Part shown: one piece after another, positions 11,315-21,862 of the stretch | Layout: each line of letters starts with the position of its first letter | How positions within the stretch are numbered: the first letter of the stretch is position 1 | Source of the DNA: Solilutibacter pythonis | GTDB lineage: Bacteria; Pseudomonadota; Gammaproteobacteria; Xanthomonadales; Xanthomonadaceae | Assembly: GCF_003697345.1 (NCBI RefSeq) | Contig: NZ_RFLY01000014.1 | Coordinates: 26,977-90,976, forward strand | Length of the DNA stretch: 64,000 nt | Reading direction: 5' to 3' | Translations under genes and position numbers: made by a program | Notes under the pieces: generated by a model | What the model saw: only the letters and a program-made list of their open reading frames with translations | Databases searched by the model: none | What the model was told of the DNA's origin: nothing

Positions 11315-11632
11315 ATGAAGCAGCGCCCGCAATCGGCTTCCCAATCCGAAGCCAGCACCGATCTCGATGCGCTGGCCATGGCGATGGCGGTATTGAAAAG
11401 CCCGGAGGAAGTGCGTGGATTCCTTGAAGACCTATGCACGCCGGCCGAGCTGGAGGCAATGAGCGACCGCTGGAAGACCGTGCCTTTGCTGCTGTTGGGC
11501 GTGCCGTACCGCGATATTCACGAACGCACCGCGGTCAGCGTGACCACGGTGGGGCGGGTGGCGAGAACGATCGAACACGGCAGCGGCGGCTACAGGCAGG
11601 TGGCGCACAGGTTGCGTTTGCCCGGCGCCTGA
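11315..11632 (+). CDS. TrpR/YerC-family regulator, probable his operon repressor
   Basis: Small (105 aa) TrpR-superfamily DNA-binding protein of the YerC/YecD type. Helices around [23 protein letters not shown] are followed by a helix-turn-helix ([20 protein letters not shown]), the part that recognises DNA in TrpR. ATG 11315 is preceded by GGAAC; an upstream in-frame TTG at 11303 is possible but less likely. It is the first gene of the histidine biosynthesis operon, with a palindromic operator over its promoter, so autogenous histidine-responsive repression is the natural reading. Comparative work has predicted such a TrpR-type histidine regulator in related bacteria; the effector here is an inference. 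Confidence 0.8.
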   Translation: MKQRPQSASQSEASTDLDALAMAMAVLKSPEEVRGFLEDLCTPAELEAMSDRWKTVPLLLLGVPYRDIHERTAVSVTTVGRVARTIEHGSGGYRQVAHRLRLPGA

Positions 11633-11667
11633 GCGTCATGCGGTTCCCATCCATTCCGAGACATACG

Positions 11668-12585
11668 ATGAATCCTCCTTCCGCCAACACCGCCATGCGT
11701 GACCGTCTGCGCATCGCGATACAGAAAAACGGCCGCCTGGCCGAGCCGGCGCGCGCGCTGCTTGGCAGCTGCGGACTGTCCTGGCGCGAGAGCCCGGACA
11801 GGCTGTTCTGCTACGGCGAGTCCGCGCCGATCGACTTGCTGCTGGTGCGCGACGACGACATTCCCGGGCTGATCGCCGATGGCCTGTGCGATCTCGGCGT
11901 GGTCGGTCGCAATCTGTTGCTGGAGCAGGCCGCCGGGCGCGAGGCCGATGGCAAGCCGGCGGCCTTCCGCGAATGGCGCGCGCTCGGTTTCGGCGCCTGC
12001 CGGTTGTCGCTCGCGGTGCCGCAGGCATGGGAGTGGCAAGGGCCGGAGCAGCTTGCCGGCCTGCGCATCGCCACCAGTTACCCGGCGATACTCGGCAATT
12101 GGCTGCGCGAGCAGGGCATAGCGGCGCAGTCGGTCGAGCTGTCCGGTTCGGTCGAGATCGCGCCGCGTCTGGGCCAGGCCGATGCGATCTGCGACCTGGT
12201 GTCGAGCGGCGCCACATTGGCCGCCAACCAGTTGAAAGCGGTCGAGGACATCTTGCACAGCGAGGCCGTGCTGGCCGGCCCCACGGGGGCGCTGACACCG
12301 GTGTTGGCCGGCCTTGCCGACATGTTGCTGCGGCGGATGGATGGCGTGATCCGCATCCGCGACAGCAAACTTCTGATGTTCCAGGCGCCGTGTGAGATGG
12401 TCGAATCGCTGATCCGCCTGTTGCCGGATGCCGAGCCACCGATACGCTACCCGCTCGACGGTGGCGAATTGGTGGCCCTGCAAGCGCTTTGTCACGGCGT
12501 GGTCAGTTGGCAACGGCTGGAAGAGCTGAAGCGGGCCGGTGCGCGCGGCCTGATGGTGCTACCGGTGGAAAGGATGTTGGCATGA
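11668..12585 (+). CDS. hisG: ATP phosphoribosyltransferase
   Basis: First committed step of histidine synthesis: ATP + PRPP to phosphoribosyl-ATP. The 305-residue protein has the catalytic core beginning [18 protein letters not shown], the substrate motif [10 protein letters not shown], the PRPP-binding stretch [16 protein letters not shown] and a C-terminal regulatory domain typical of the long, hexameric, HisZ-independent form. No good SD precedes any of the candidate starts (11638, 11668, 11695); 11668 gives the short N-terminal lead seen in related proteins. It lies 35 bases after the regulator gene and its stop overlaps the hisD start (ATGA). Feedback inhibition by His is expected from the family. 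Confidence 0.94.
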   Translation: MNPPSANTAMRDRLRIAIQKNGRLAEPARALLGSCGLSWRESPDRLFCYGESAPIDLLLVRDDDIPGLIADGLCDLGVVGRNLLLEQAAGREADGKPAAFREWRALGFGACRLSLAVPQAWEWQGPEQLAGLRIATSYPAILGNWLREQGIAAQSVELSGSVEIAPRLGQADAICDLVSSGATLAANQLKAVEDILHSEAVLAGPTGALTPVLAGLADMLLRRMDGVIRIRDSKLLMFQAPCEMVESLIRLLPDAEPPIRYPLDGGELVALQALCHGVVSWQRLEELKRAGARGLMVLPVERMLA

Positions 12586-13880
12586 AACGAGTCGATTGGA
12601 ACGCGCTGGACGAAAACGCCCGCGAGCGCCTGTTGCAGCGTCCGACGCGTGCATTGTCGGTGGAAGTGCGGGCATCGGTGCGGGCGATTCTGGAAGACGT
12701 GTCATTGCGTGGCGATACCGCCTTGCGGGTGCTCACCGAATATCACGATGGTGTTCGTCTCGATGCGCTGGAAGTCGAGGCCGATGAATTCGCCACGGCC
12801 GAGGAGACGGTGCCCGCCGAATTGCGCGCGGCAATCGCCGAAGCCGCGGCGCGAATCGAGGCTTTCCACCGCGCCGGCATGCCGAAGCCGTACTTGCTCG
12901 ATACCGCGCCCGGCATGCGGTGCGAGCGTGTGTTGCGGCCGATCAGCCCGGTTGGCCTGTACGTGCCGGCCGGCAGCGCGCCGCTACCTTCCACCGCCTT
13001 GATGCTGGTCATTCCGGCGATGCTGGCCGGGTGTCCGGAAATCGTTCTGTGCACGCCGCCGCGCAAGGATGGCAGCGCGGACCCGGCGGTGCTGGTGGCC
13101 GCGCGCATCGCGCCCAACATCCGTGTATTCAAGCTCGGCGGTGCGCAGGCGATTGCCGCGATGAGCTTCGGCAGCGAAAGCGTGCCCCGATGCGACAAAT
13201 TGTTCGGCCCCGGCAATGCCTGGGTCGATGAGGCCAAGCGCCAGGCATCGCAACGCAGCGATGGTCCGGCCATCGACATGCCGGCGGGGCCTTCCGAGGT
13301 GCTGGTGATCGCCGATGCCGGAGCCGATCCGGCCTTCGTCGCCGCCGATTTGCTCTCGCAGGCTGAGCACGGACCGGATTCGCAGGTGTTTCTGCTGTCG
13401 GATTCGGAGGAACTGCTCGATAGCGTCGCCCGGCGCGTTGATGTGCAACTCGCCGACCTGCCGCGCCGGGAAATTGCCGCCAGAGCCTTGGAGTCCTCGC
13501 GCCTGATCCGCGTGCGCGACATTGCCGAAGCCATCGCCATCGGCAACCGCTACGCGCCCGAGCATCTCATCCTGGCGGTGCGCGAGCCGCGGGCCTGGCT
13601 CGATGCCGTCACCAGCGCGGGCACCGTGTTCATGGGCGACTGGACGCCGGAATCGCTGGGCGACTATTGCTCCGGCAGCAACCATGTGTTGCCGACCGGC
13701 GGCGCGGCGAGGGCCTGGAGCGGGCTGTCGGTGTCCAGTTTCACGAAATCGCTGACGGTACAGACCGCGAGCGAGGCGGGGATCCGCCGCATCGGCCCAT
13801 GCGCGGTCACGCTGGCCGATGCCGAAGGCTTGCAGGCGCATGCACTGGCCGTCCGCCTGCGTCTGGCGGCGCTGGCATGA
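12582..13880 (+). CDS. hisD: Histidinol dehydrogenase
   Basis: Zinc enzyme carrying out the last two oxidations, histidinol to histidine with 2 NAD+. The 432-residue protein matches the family length. Visible signatures are [15 protein letters not shown], the [12 protein letters not shown] nucleotide region, [10 protein letters not shown] with metal-site residues, and the C-terminal [10 protein letters not shown] segment with another zinc ligand. ATG at 12582 overlaps the hisG stop by four bases (ATGA), and its own stop overlaps hisC the same way. The tight packing implies coupled translation along the his operon. Confidence 0.97.
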   Translation: MKRVDWNALDENARERLLQRPTRALSVEVRASVRAILEDVSLRGDTALRVLTEYHDGVRLDALEVEADEFATAEETVPAELRAAIAEAAARIEAFHRAGMPKPYLLDTAPGMRCERVLRPISPVGLYVPAGSAPLPSTALMLVIPAMLAGCPEIVLCTPPRKDGSADPAVLVAARIAPNIRVFKLGGAQAIAAMSFGSESVPRCDKLFGPGNAWVDEAKRQASQRSDGPAIDMPAGPSEVLVIADAGADPAFVAADLLSQAEHGPDSQVFLLSDSEELLDSVARRVDVQLADLPRREIAARALESSRLIRVRDIAEAIAIGNRYAPEHLILAVREPRAWLDAVTSAGTVFMGDWTPESLGDYCSGSNHVLPTGGAARAWSGLSVSSFTKSLTVQTASEAGIRRIGPCAVTLADAEGLQAHALAVRLRLAALA

Positions 13881-14956
13881 GCGGCGCGGAGGCTTTGCTG
13901 CGCGAGGACCTGCGCGGCTTCACCGGCTATCGTTCCGCGCGCAGTGACGATCTTCGCGGCGCCATCTGGCTCAACGCCAACGAATCGGCCCATGCCAACG
14001 CCGCCGACGCCTCGGGCCGCTGCCGTCGTTATCCCGACCCGCAGCCGTGGGCGCTGCGCGCGCGCTTGGCCGAACTCTACGGCGTGGCGGAAGCGCAAGT
14101 GCTCGTTGGCCGCGGCAGCGACGAAGGCATCGACCTGCTGCTGCGCGCGTTCTGCATGCCGGGCCGGGGGCGCATCGTCATCGCCCCGCCGGTGTTCGGC
14201 ATGTATGCGGTCTGTGCCCGTCTGCACGGCGCCGAAGTGATCGAGATACCGCTGGCCGAGAACGCCGCTGGTTTCGCCCCCGACTTTTCCGCTCTGGCCG
14301 ATGCCGCCCTGGCCCACGACGCGCGCCTGCTCTTCCTGTGCAACCCCGGCAACCCGACCGGCGAATTGCTACCGCTGAATGCCATTGAACGCTTGGCCGA
14401 ACGGCTGTCCGGGCGCTGCCTGCTGGTGGTGGATGAAGCCTATGGCGAATACGCGATGCAGGCGTCCGCCGCCAGCTTGATCGCGCGGCACGCCAATCTG
14501 GTGGTGTTGCGCACGCTATCGAAGGCGCATGCGCTGGCGGCGGCGCGGATCGGCAGTGTGCTGGCCGATGCCGGAGTCATCGCCTGCCTGCGCCGAGCAC
14601 AGGCGCCGTACCCGTTGCCCACGCCCTGTGTCGAACTGGCATTGAGCGCCCTGGACACCGCCGCACTGGCCGATACCGATACCCACGTGCGGGAGGCGCG
14701 AATCGAACGCGCGCGCCTGGTCGGCCTGCTGGGGGCGTTGGCGGGCGTGCGCCGGGTGTATCCATCGCAGGCCAATTTCCTGCTGGTGCGTTTCGAGGAT
14801 GCCCAATCCGCACTGGCCCGGCTGCTTGAAGCGGGCATCGTGGTGCGTGATATGCGCACGATGCCGCAACTGGGCGACGCCTTGCGCATCAGCCTGGGCA
14901 CGCCGGCGCATAACGATGCGGTGCTCGCCGCACTGGCTAGCCTGGAGGCGGCATGA
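13877..14956 (+). CDS. hisC: Histidinol-phosphate aminotransferase
   Basis: PLP-dependent class I/II aminotransferase converting imidazole-acetol phosphate and Glu to histidinol phosphate. The 359-residue sequence contains [12 protein letters not shown] near the N-terminus, the cofactor-contact motif [24 protein letters not shown] and the Schiff-base lysine in [16 protein letters not shown]. Glycine-rich [12 protein letters not shown] binds the PLP phosphate. It overlaps both neighbours by four bases (ATGA), in the canonical order hisD-hisC-hisB. Confidence 0.96.
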   Translation: MSGAEALLREDLRGFTGYRSARSDDLRGAIWLNANESAHANAADASGRCRRYPDPQPWALRARLAELYGVAEAQVLVGRGSDEGIDLLLRAFCMPGRGRIVIAPPVFGMYAVCARLHGAEVIEIPLAENAAGFAPDFSALADAALAHDARLLFLCNPGNPTGELLPLNAIERLAERLSGRCLLVVDEAYGEYAMQASAASLIARHANLVVLRTLSKAHALAAARIGSVLADAGVIACLRRAQAPYPLPTPCVELALSALDTAALADTDTHVREARIERARLVGLLGALAGVRRVYPSQANFLLVRFEDAQSALARLLEAGIVVRDMRTMPQLGDALRISLGTPAHNDAVLAALASLEAA

Positions 14957-16035
14957 GCGCCTTGCAGCCGATTTTATTCGTTGACCGCGACGGCACGCTC
15001 GTCGAGGAACCGGAAGATTTCCAGATCGACAGGCTGGACAAGTTGCGTTTCGTCGAAGGCGTGATCCCGGCCTTGCTGCGCTTCGTCGATGCCGGCTGGC
15101 AACTGGTGATGGTGAGTAACCAAGATGGACTGGGCGGCCCGGGCTTTCCACAGGCGGATTTCGATGCGCCGCATGCGCTGATGATGCAGGTGTTCGAGAG
15201 TCAGGGCATCCGCTTCCGCGATGTGCTCATCGACCGCAGCCTGCCGGCCGACAACGCGCCGACCCGCAAGCCCGGCATTGGGCTGGCACTGCCGTATCTG
15301 CGGGATCGCGGTGTCGACTGGCGGCGCTCGGCAATGGTGGGCGACCGCGACAGCGACCTGCAATTCGCCGCCAATCTGGGCATCCGCGGTTTCAAGCTGG
15401 CTTCCCCATCGTTCGGCGAAGGCGCGCGTTGGGCCGACGTTGCCCACGCATTGCTCGATGCGCCGCGCACCGCGCGCGTTGAACGCCGCACGAAGGAAAC
15501 CCGCATCGAGGTGTTCGTCGATCTCGACCGTGTCGCCGAACCGAAGATAAGTACCGGCCTTGGTTTCTTCGACCACATGCTGGAGCAGTTCGGCAAACAT
15601 GGCGGCTTTGCGTTGGAACTGCGGTGCGCGGGCGATCTGCGGGTCGACGAGCACCACACGGTCGAGGATTGCGCGCTCGCGCTGGGCCAGTCCCTGCGCG
15701 AGGCGATTGGCGATAAGCGCGGCATCGCCCGCTACGGTTTCGTGTTGCCGATGGACGAAGCGCTGGCCAGCGCGGCACTGGATTTCTCCGGCCGCCCGTG
15801 GCTGCAATTCTCGGGCGCTTTCCGTCGCGAGAAGGTCGGTGAGCTGCCCACCGAACTGGTAGAGCATTTCTTCCGCTCGCTGTGCGAATCGGCGGGCCTG
15901 ACGCTCAATGTGAAGCTCGAAGGCGACAACGATCACCATCGGATCGAAGCCTGTTTCAAAGCGGTGGCGCGCGCGCTGCGGCAGGCGATACGCCGTGAAG
16001 GCCACGAGTTGCCCAGCACCAAGGGGGCATTGTGA
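14953..16035 (+). CDS. hisB: Bifunctional histidinol-phosphatase / imidazoleglycerol-phosphate dehydratase
   Basis: Fusion of two non-adjacent pathway steps. Residues 1-165 form a HAD phosphatase with the nucleophile motif FVDRDGTL (Asp11, Asp13) and [12 protein letters not shown]; residues from about 170 to 360 form the manganese-dependent IGP dehydratase with [15 protein letters not shown] and [15 protein letters not shown] metal-binding motifs. Length 360 is typical of the bifunctional type found in enterics, Xanthomonadales and a few others, which supports the taxonomic guess. The start overlaps hisC (ATGA); the stop overlaps hisH as TGATG. Confidence 0.97.
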   Translation: MSALQPILFVDRDGTLVEEPEDFQIDRLDKLRFVEGVIPALLRFVDAGWQLVMVSNQDGLGGPGFPQADFDAPHALMMQVFESQGIRFRDVLIDRSLPADNAPTRKPGIGLALPYLRDRGVDWRRSAMVGDRDSDLQFAANLGIRGFKLASPSFGEGARWADVAHALLDAPRTARVERRTKETRIEVFVDLDRVAEPKISTGLGFFDHMLEQFGKHGGFALELRCAGDLRVDEHHTVEDCALALGQSLREAIGDKRGIARYGFVLPMDEALASAALDFSGRPWLQFSGAFRREKVGELPTELVEHFFRSLCESAGLTLNVKLEGDNDHHRIEACFKAVARALRQAIRREGHELPSTKGAL

Positions 16036-16640
16036 TGAGCGCCCTGAACGTCGCCTTGATCGACGCCGGTGGCGCCAACCTCGGCTCGGTGCGTTATGCG
16101 TTGGAGCGGTTTGGCATCGAGGCGCGGCTCGTGCGCGATGGCGACGAATTCGGGACGCCGGATCGCGTGGTGCTGCCCGGCGTCGGCGCCGCTGCCACCG
16201 CCATGGGCTTGCTCGGCGAGCGTGGCCTGATTCCGCCCTTGCGCCGGCGGGTGGCGCCGCTGCTCGGCATCTGTCTGGGCATGCAGTTGCTCTTCGAACA
16301 TTCGGAGGAGGGGGGCGTGGACTGTCTCGGGCTTCTGGCCGGCCGTGTGCGCGGGCTTACCCCGGCGCCAGGCATCCGCGTTCCGCACATGGGCTGGAAT
16401 CGTTTGTCGCCCCGGCGCCCGTCGATGCTGCTGGAAGGCGTCGAGGCCGATGCGCAAGCGTATTTCGTGCATGGCTATGCAGCCCCGGTGACGGCCGATT
16501 GCATCGCCACCACCACCCACGGTGATACCTTCGCGGCGGTCGTCGAGGCCGGCAACGTCTGTGGCATGCAGTTCCACCCGGAGCGTTCGGCCGCGGTCGG
16601 GGCGCGCATGCTCGCCAATTTCATCGGGAGGCGGTCATGA
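16035..16640 (+). CDS. hisH: Imidazole glycerol phosphate synthase, glutamine amidotransferase subunit
   Basis: Class I glutamine amidotransferase that delivers ammonia to HisF. The 201-residue protein has the nucleophile Cys80 in [12 protein letters not shown], the oxyanion strand VVLPGVGA and the C-terminal His/Glu pair in [12 protein letters not shown] 16035 shares its A with the hisB stop (TGATG); a GTG one codon earlier (16032) is an equally coupled alternative. HisH and HisF act as a heterodimer, encoded here with hisA between them. Confidence 0.96.
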   Translation: MSALNVALIDAGGANLGSVRYALERFGIEARLVRDGDEFGTPDRVVLPGVGAAATAMGLLGERGLIPPLRRRVAPLLGICLGMQLLFEHSEEGGVDCLGLLAGRVRGLTPAPGIRVPHMGWNRLSPRRPSMLLEGVEADAQAYFVHGYAAPVTADCIATTTHGDTFAAVVEAGNVCGMQFHPERSAAVGARMLANFIGRRS

Positions 16641-17371
16641 GCTTCATCCTCTATCCCGCCATCGATGTGCGTGCGGGCCGCGTGGTGCGGCTCAAGCAGG
16701 GCGATTACGCGCGGGAAACCCGCTATGGCGATGCGCCGGCCGATGTCGCCCGCCGTTATGCCGAGGCGGGTGCGGCCTGGCTGCACCTGGTCGATCTGGA
16801 CGCCGCATATGCGGGCGGTTACACCCTTTACGAGTTGCTGCGCGCGATTGTCGGTGAGACGGATTTGCAGGTGCAGACCGGCGGCGGCGTACGCGGCGAG
16901 GCCGATGTCGAAAGGATGCTGGAGGCGGGGGCGGCCCGGGTGGTGGTCGGTTCGCTGGCGGTGCGGGAGCCGCGGCGCGTATTGGGCTGGTTGCATCGCT
17001 TCGGCGCTGAACGGATTGCCATCGCGCTCGACACCCGGCAGGGGGACGATGGCGAATGGCGGCTGCCCTCGCACGGCTGGACCGAGGACTCGCCGCACCA
17101 GTTGCACGAATTGGCGGCGAGCTACGCCGATGCCGGTCTGCGGCATCTGCTTTGTACCGATATCGCCCGCGACGGCATGCTGGCCGGGCCAAACATCGAT
17201 TTGTATCGCCACTTGCGCGCGGCCTTGCCCTCGCTGCGGATCCAGGCCAGCGGCGGTATCCGCGATATCGGCGACATCCGCGCCGCGCGTGATGCCGGGT
17301 GCGCCGGCGCGGTGCTCGGCAAGGCGCTTCTCGAAGGTCGCTTCACGCTGGCGGAGGCGTTGCGATGCTGA
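16637..17371 (+). CDS. hisA: ProFAR isomerase
   Basis: 1-(5-phosphoribosyl)-5-[(5-phosphoribosylamino)methylideneamino]imidazole-4-carboxamide isomerase, a half-barrel-duplicated TIM barrel. The 244-residue protein shows the catalytic Asp8 in [13 protein letters not shown], phosphate-binding VQTGGGVR, the second acid in [11 protein letters not shown] and [11 protein letters not shown]. It overlaps hisH by four bases and hisF by seven. The resemblance to HisF downstream is the known paralogy of the two barrels. Confidence 0.96.
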   Translation: MSFILYPAIDVRAGRVVRLKQGDYARETRYGDAPADVARRYAEAGAAWLHLVDLDAAYAGGYTLYELLRAIVGETDLQVQTGGGVRGEADVERMLEAGAARVVVGSLAVREPRRVLGWLHRFGAERIAIALDTRQGDDGEWRLPSHGWTEDSPHQLHELAASYADAGLRHLLCTDIARDGMLAGPNIDLYRHLRAALPSLRIQASGGIRDIGDIRAARDAGCAGAVLGKALLEGRFTLAEALRC

Positions 17372-18138
17372 GCCGTCGCATCATTCCCTGCCTCGACGTG
17401 CGTGGTGGCCGCGTGGTCAAGGGCGTGCGCTTCCGCGATCACGTCGATATGGGCGATATCGTCGAACTCGCCCGGCGTTACCGCGAGGCCGGCGCCGACG
17501 AGCTGGTGTTTTACGACATCACCGCCAGCCCGGAGGGGCGTGCGTTGGATCGCGACTGGGTGGAACGGGTTGCGCGCGCGATCGATCTCCCGTTCTGCGT
17601 GGCGGGCGGCATTCGCAGCGTGGCCGACGCGCGCGCGGTGCTGAATGCCGGCGCGGACAAGGTGTCGATCAACACGCCGGCACTGGAGCGCCCGGCGCTG
17701 ATTAGTGAGCTGGCCGATGCGTTCGGCATGCAGTGCGTCGTTGTCGGTATCGACTCCGAGCGCGAGGCCGATGGCGAGTGGCGGGTGCGTAGCCACACCG
17801 GCGATGTCGCGCGCACGCGGCGGCTGGCGCGGCGCACGCTGGAATGGCTGGAGGAGGCGCAGGCGCTGGGCGCCGGTGAAATCGTACTGAACTGCATGGG
17901 CAGCGACGGCGTGCGCGCCGGCTACGACATCGCGCAGCTACAGGCGGCGCGTTCGCGTTGCGCGGTGCCGCTGGTGGCGTCCGGCGGCGCCGGCGCGGTC
18001 GAGCACTTCGCCGAAGTGTTCCGTCAGGCCGATGTCGATGGCGCGCTGGCGGCCAGCGTGTTCCATGCCGAGACCATTGCCATCCCCCGACTCAAACGTG
18101 AATTGCAGGTGCAAGGCATACCGGTGAGGCTGACATGA
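17365..18138 (+). CDS. hisF: Imidazole glycerol phosphate synthase, cyclase subunit
   Basis: TIM-barrel cyclase that uses HisH-derived ammonia to make imidazole glycerol phosphate and AICAR. The 257-residue protein has the catalytic Asp11 in [15 protein letters not shown], the second acid in VVVGIDSE, and phosphate motifs [10 protein letters not shown] and [13 protein letters not shown]. The ATG at 17365 lies inside the end of hisA (7-base overlap) and the stop overlaps hisIE by four bases. Confidence 0.97.
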   Translation: MLSRRIIPCLDVRGGRVVKGVRFRDHVDMGDIVELARRYREAGADELVFYDITASPEGRALDRDWVERVARAIDLPFCVAGGIRSVADARAVLNAGADKVSINTPALERPALISELADAFGMQCVVVGIDSEREADGEWRVRSHTGDVARTRRLARRTLEWLEEAQALGAGEIVLNCMGSDGVRAGYDIAQLQAARSRCAVPLVASGGAGAVEHFAEVFRQADVDGALAASVFHAETIAIPRLKRELQVQGIPVRLT

Positions 18139-18728
18139 TCGAGATCGAATCGTTGGACTGGGAGAAGCAGACGGGCTTGCTGCCGGCGATCGTGCAGGAT
18201 GCCGCCAGCCTGCGTGTGTTGATGTTGGGCTGGATGTCGCGCGAATCTCTGGCGCATACGCTGGAAAGCGGCCGAGTGACTTTTTTCAGCCGCAGCCGCG
18301 GAGCGCTGTGGACCAAGGGCGAAAGCTCGGGCAATTTTCTCGATCTGGTCGCGGTCGAGACCGATTGCGACCGGGATGCGCTGTTGCTGCGGGCGCATCC
18401 GCATGGCCCGACTTGCCATCTGCAACGCGAGAGTTGTTTCCCCGGGGCGCCAGGAGACGTGATCGGCGCGCTTGACCGGCTGGTGGCGCAACGCGAACGC
18501 GAACGGCCGCCGGGCAGCTATACCGGCGTGCTGTTCGAAAGCGGTGTCCGCCGCATCGCTCAGAAAGTGGGCGAAGAGGGGGTGGAAACCGCGCTGGCGG
18601 CGGTGGCGCAGGGTGATGACGAACTGCTGGACGAAGCCGCCGACCTGGTCTTCCACCTGCTGGTATTGATGCGTGCGCGCGGACTTGGCTTGGACGACCT
18701 GCGCGCACGCCTGCAAGCGCGACGCTAG
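18135..18728 (+). CDS. hisI: Phosphoribosyl-AMP cyclohydrolase / phosphoribosyl-ATP pyrophosphatase fusion
   Basis: Bifunctional HisIE of 197 residues catalysing steps 2 and 3 of the pathway. The N-terminal cyclohydrolase domain (about 1-110) carries the metal motifs [22 protein letters not shown]; the C-terminal pyrophosphatase domain (about 112-197) carries the helical [13 protein letters not shown] signature. It is the last gene of the operon, overlapping hisF by four bases. A 6-bp hairpin (AGGCGC-ATCA-GCGCCT, 18737-18752) follows but lacks a good T-run. Confidence 0.96.
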   Translation: MIEIESLDWEKQTGLLPAIVQDAASLRVLMLGWMSRESLAHTLESGRVTFFSRSRGALWTKGESSGNFLDLVAVETDCDRDALLLRAHPHGPTCHLQRESCFPGAPGDVIGALDRLVAQRERERPPGSYTGVLFESGVRRIAQKVGEEGVETALAAVAQGDDELLDEAADLVFHLLVLMRARGLGLDDLRARLQARR

Positions 18729-18736
18729 AAATGGGG

Positions 18737-18755
18737 AGGCGCATCAGCGCCTTGC
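18737..18755 (+). terminator. Weak hairpin at the end of the his operon
   Basis: AGGCGC-ATCA-GCGCCT with only TT after the stem. A plausible but weak terminator. Confidence 0.35.
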
Positions 18756-18875
18756 CGCATCGTGAAGCGGTACCGATGCCGGGGCGGATGGATCTGTTGG
18801 CCGCCCACCGGCCATGTTTCCGAAGGCCTTTCCGGAGCCGTTTCCATCCCGCGGGGCCAGGGCGATAATCGCCGG

Positions 18876-20405
18876 ATGAAGAGAATACGCTTGGCTTCCT
18901 GCCTGCTGATCCTTGCCAGCCTGTCCGTTCATGCGGGTGAGCGTGGATGCCATGTCGGTTCGGTCTACGAGGATCGCGATGGCGATGGCCGCCGTGGCGG
19001 CGATGAACCGGGCCTGCCGGGGATTGCCGTTTCCAATGGCCGCGACATCGTGCGCAGCGATGCCCGTGGCGATTACCGGCTGCCGGCGCGCCCGGGCGCG
19101 GAGGTCTTCGTCATCAAGCCGGCCGGCTCGACGGTGGCCCGGCGCGAAGACGGCCTGCCCGATCATTGGCGCGCCGGCGCCGATTGCCGGCCGTTCGGGG
19201 TGCGTCGCGCGCCGGCATCCTCCGGCGACCTGCAAGTACTGCTGTTCGGCGACCCGCAACCGAAATCGCCGCGGGACATCGATTACTACCGCCGCGACAT
19301 CGTCGAGCCGCTGATCGGCAAGACCCGCGCCAGGCTGGGCATGTCGATGGGCGATATCGTCGATGACGACCTCTCGTTGTACCCGGCGCTCAATGCGGCT
19401 ACCGCCCGCCTGGGGCTGCCCTGGCTGCATGCGCCCGGCAACCACGATCTCGACGTCGGTGCCGACGATGCCGGCTCGCTGGCTACTTTCCGTTCGCACT
19501 TCGGGCCGGATACCTTCGCCTGGGAGGAGGCGGAAGCGAATTTCATCGTGCTCGACGATGTCGTCTGGCAACCTGCCTCCACCCCGAAATACATCGGCGG
19601 GTTCCGCGAGGATCAGTTCGTTTTCCTCGAAAACTACCTGCGTCAGGCACCGAGAAATCGTTTGCTGGTGCTGGCGCTGCACATTCCGCTGTTCGAAGCG
19701 CCGGGGCGCGACACCTTCCGCGACGAAGACCGCGCACGGCTGTTCGCCTTGCTGCGCGATTTCCCCCGTGTGCTGATCGTCAGCGCCCATACCCACACCC
19801 AGCGGCATGTCTTCCACGGCATGGATACTGGTTGGCACGGCGTCATGCCGCTGCACGAATACAACATCGGCGCGGTTTGCGGTGCGTTCTGGTCGGGCGT
19901 CGAGGATGCGGCCGGCATCCCGGCGGCGACGATGGCCGATGGCACGCCAAACGGTTGGGCGATGCTGACGGTCGAGCTTGGCGGTGAGTACACCCTGGCC
20001 TGGCACCCGGCGCGCGATGCTGCCGATACCGGAATCGGTCTCTACGCGCCGAGGGTGCTGCGTCGTGGCGCTTATCCGGCCTGGGCCGTCTACGCCAACG
20101 TATGGATGGGGATGGATGACACGCGGGTGGAATACCGTATCGATGGCGGCGCGTGGAAGCCGATGCGCAAAGTGTCGCAACCGGACCCGGCCATGCTGGC
20201 GGAAAACGTCCGCGACGACGAAGCCGCCGCACTCCGCGGCTACGATCGCTCGCCGGAGGCGACGCCATCGCCGCATCTCTGGCGCGGCGCGTTGCCGACC
20301 GACCTGGCGACCGGTGAGCATGATGTGGAAGTGCGTGCGCTGGATCGCTGGCACGGCTGGCGGCAAGCCAGGACGCGCTACCGGCTGCGGGATGCCGAAC
20401 CTTGA
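18876..20405 (+). CDS. Secreted calcineurin-like phosphoesterase with N- and C-terminal accessory domains
   Basis: Exported metallophosphoesterase of 509 residues. A signal peptide (MKRIRLASCLLILASLSVHA) gives the preferred start at 18876; an upstream in-frame ATG at 18762 would bury it. Next come a small Ig/collagen-binding-like domain with YEDRDGDGRRGGDEPG (about 25-95), the catalytic core with metal motifs FGDPQPKS, MSMGDIVDD, APGNHDLD, LALHIP and SAHTHTQRHV, and a C-terminal beta domain (about 370-505). This matches the MetallophosN-Metallophos-MetallophosC architecture of periplasmic phosphoesterases. Substrate unknown. It is monocistronic, convergent with the mtn genes, and followed by two REP-like hairpins. 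Confidence 0.88.
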   Translation: MKRIRLASCLLILASLSVHAGERGCHVGSVYEDRDGDGRRGGDEPGLPGIAVSNGRDIVRSDARGDYRLPARPGAEVFVIKPAGSTVARREDGLPDHWRAGADCRPFGVRRAPASSGDLQVLLFGDPQPKSPRDIDYYRRDIVEPLIGKTRARLGMSMGDIVDDDLSLYPALNAATARLGLPWLHAPGNHDLDVGADDAGSLATFRSHFGPDTFAWEEAEANFIVLDDVVWQPASTPKYIGGFREDQFVFLENYLRQAPRNRLLVLALHIPLFEAPGRDTFRDEDRARLFALLRDFPRVLIVSAHTHTQRHVFHGMDTGWHGVMPLHEYNIGAVCGAFWSGVEDAAGIPAATMADGTPNGWAMLTVELGGEYTLAWHPARDAADTGIGLYAPRVLRRGAYPAWAVYANVWMGMDDTRVEYRIDGGAWKPMRKVSQPDPAMLAENVRDDEAAALRGYDRSPEATPSPHLWRGALPTDLATGEHDVEVRALDRWHGWRQARTRYRLRDAEP

Positions 20406-20408
20406 AGC

Positions 20409-20504
20409 CTCGATGCCACGCGCGGGCGTGGCGGCGGCGGTCCGTCGAATGGGCCGGGGACGGTGTGCGCCTTAACTCGACGCCACGCGCGGGCGTGGCG
20501 GTGG
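20409..20504. repeat. Two REP-like hairpin repeats between convergent genes
   Basis: Two 29-base copies (20409-20437 and 20476-20504) differ at two positions. Each contains the perfect hairpin GCCACGC-GCGG-GCGTGGC (20415-20432; 20482-20499) flanked by CTCGA and GG(C/T)GG. They fill the 107-base gap between convergent genes. Bidirectional termination or a family of repetitive extragenic palindromes are both possible; no further copy was noticed in the window. Confidence 0.75.
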
Positions 20505-20512
20505 CGGATACC

Positions 20513-21205
20513 TCAAGGGATGATCGCGGCGAATGACTCTACCCGCGCGTGGCCGTGGGTGGCCTCGCCGATACGCGGCTCGGGATAATCCTCACGGCGG
20601 TCCAGCAGCACGGTGCGCATGCCGGCCTCGCGCGCGGCATCCAGCTCTTCGACCACATCGGAGAGGAACAGGATTTCGCCCGGCGCGCGGCCGAGGCGCG
20701 CGGCGATGGCGCGGTAGCTGGCCGCCTCGCGTTTGTGCCCCATTTCGGTATCGAAGAAGGCATCGAACAGCGGCAGCAGGTCGCCGGCATCGGAATGGCC
20801 GAAGAACAGTTTCTGCGCCGGCACCGAACCGGAGGAATACACGGCCAGCGGCAAGCCGTCGGCGTGCCATTCGCGCAGTTTCCGCACGGCATCGGGATAG
20901 ACGTGCGCGGTGAAATCGCGGTTCTGGTAGCCCGCGCGCCAGATCATGCCTTGCAGCGCCTTCAGCGCTGTGTGCTTGCGGTCCTGGTCGATCCAGCCTT
21001 GCAGGGTCTCGACGATCGTCGCGTCGTCGCACATCGCGCCGTGCCCGGTGGCGACGTCGTCCAGCCAGCGTCGCACGTCGGGCTCATCGCCATGCTCGCG
21101 CACGAAGCGGGGCAGGGCGCGACGGGCATGGGGGAACAGCACGTCCTTGACGAAGGAGATCGAGCTGGTCGTGCCTTCGATGTCGGTGAGGATGAGGGGG
21201 GGCAT
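20513..21205 (-). CDS. mtnC: Enolase-phosphatase E1 (methionine salvage)
   Basis: HAD-family enzyme that enolises and dephosphorylates 2,3-diketo-5-methylthiopentyl-1-phosphate to acireductone. The 230-residue protein starts with [18 protein letters not shown], the HAD motif I variant DxEGTT typical of MtnC (Asp8, Glu10), then [16 protein letters not shown] (motif II Ser) and [15 protein letters not shown] (motif IV). ATG at 21205 follows a GAGAG; upstream in-frame codons give no family-like sequence. It is last of mtnB-mtnD-mtnC on the minus strand, about 110 bases after mtnD. Confidence 0.95.
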   Translation of the reverse strand: MPPLILTDIEGTTSSISFVKDVLFPHARRALPRFVREHGDEPDVRRWLDDVATGHGAMCDDATIVETLQGWIDQDRKHTALKALQGMIWRAGYQNRDFTAHVYPDAVRKLREWHADGLPLAVYSSGSVPAQKLFFGHSDAGDLLPLFDAFFDTEMGHKREAASYRAIAARLGRAPGEILFLSDVVEELDAAREAGMRTVLLDRREDYPEPRIGEATHGHARVESFAAIIP

Positions 21206-21316
21206 TTTTCTCTCACTTGCCGGAGGGTGTGGGCTGGGGTGTTGGCGGGCGGGAAAACGGCGTGCGTCCCGCCCGCCGCCCGCCGGATTGAAGCGCCTCA
21301 TGGTTGTCGGCGGCGC

Positions 21317-21862
21317 TTATTTCTCGTAGCGCGGGAAACGCCGGGCGATGTCGCTGCCGGTGAAGTCGCCGACCCAGCCATCGGGGTTGGTGAAGAAGCG
21401 GATGGCGACGAACGCCGGTGCCGCGCCCATGTCGAACCAGTGCGCGGCGCCATCGGGAACGTGGATCAGGTCGCCTTTCTCGCACAGCACTTCGTACACC
21501 TTGCCGTCGGCGTGCAGCGAAAAGAGGCCGCTGCCATCGACGAAGAACCGTACTTCGCCTTCCTTGTGGGTGTGTTCTTCCAGGAATTTGGCGCGCATCG
21601 CTTCGCGTTGCGGATGGTCGGGCGCGATGCTGACCACGTCCACGCTGTTGAAGCCGTTGGCCTCGACCAGCCGGTCGATGTCGTCGCGGTAGGCGGCCAT
21701 GATCGCCTCGGGCGTGTCGCCGGCCTTGACAGGCTTTACCGCGAGCCATCGCTCGAACACCACGCCGATATGGTCCAGTTCGCGGGCGATTTCCATGTGC
21801 GCGTGGGTCTCCAGCAACACGCTGCCGGGATCGTTGTCGTCGTAGACGCGCAGGCGGCTCAT
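21317..21862 (-). CDS. mtnD: Acireductone dioxygenase
   Basis: Metal-dependent cupin that oxidises acireductone. With Fe it yields the 2-oxo acid of methionine and formate. The 181-residue protein has the metal ligands His97, His99, Glu103 ([16 protein letters not shown]) and His141 (GAAHWFDMG), each one position from the Klebsiella enzyme (96/98/102/140). Its ATG overlaps the mtnB stop (ATGA), so the two are translationally coupled. The product is transaminated to methionine outside this cluster. Confidence 0.96.
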   Translation of the reverse strand: MSRLRVYDDNDPGSVLLETHAHMEIARELDHIGVVFERWLAVKPVKAGDTPEAIMAAYRDDIDRLVEANGFNSVDVVSIAPDHPQREAMRAKFLEEHTHKEGEVRFFVDGSGLFSLHADGKVYEVLCEKGDLIHVPDGAAHWFDMGAAPAFVAIRFFTNPDGWVGDFTGSDIARRFPRYEK

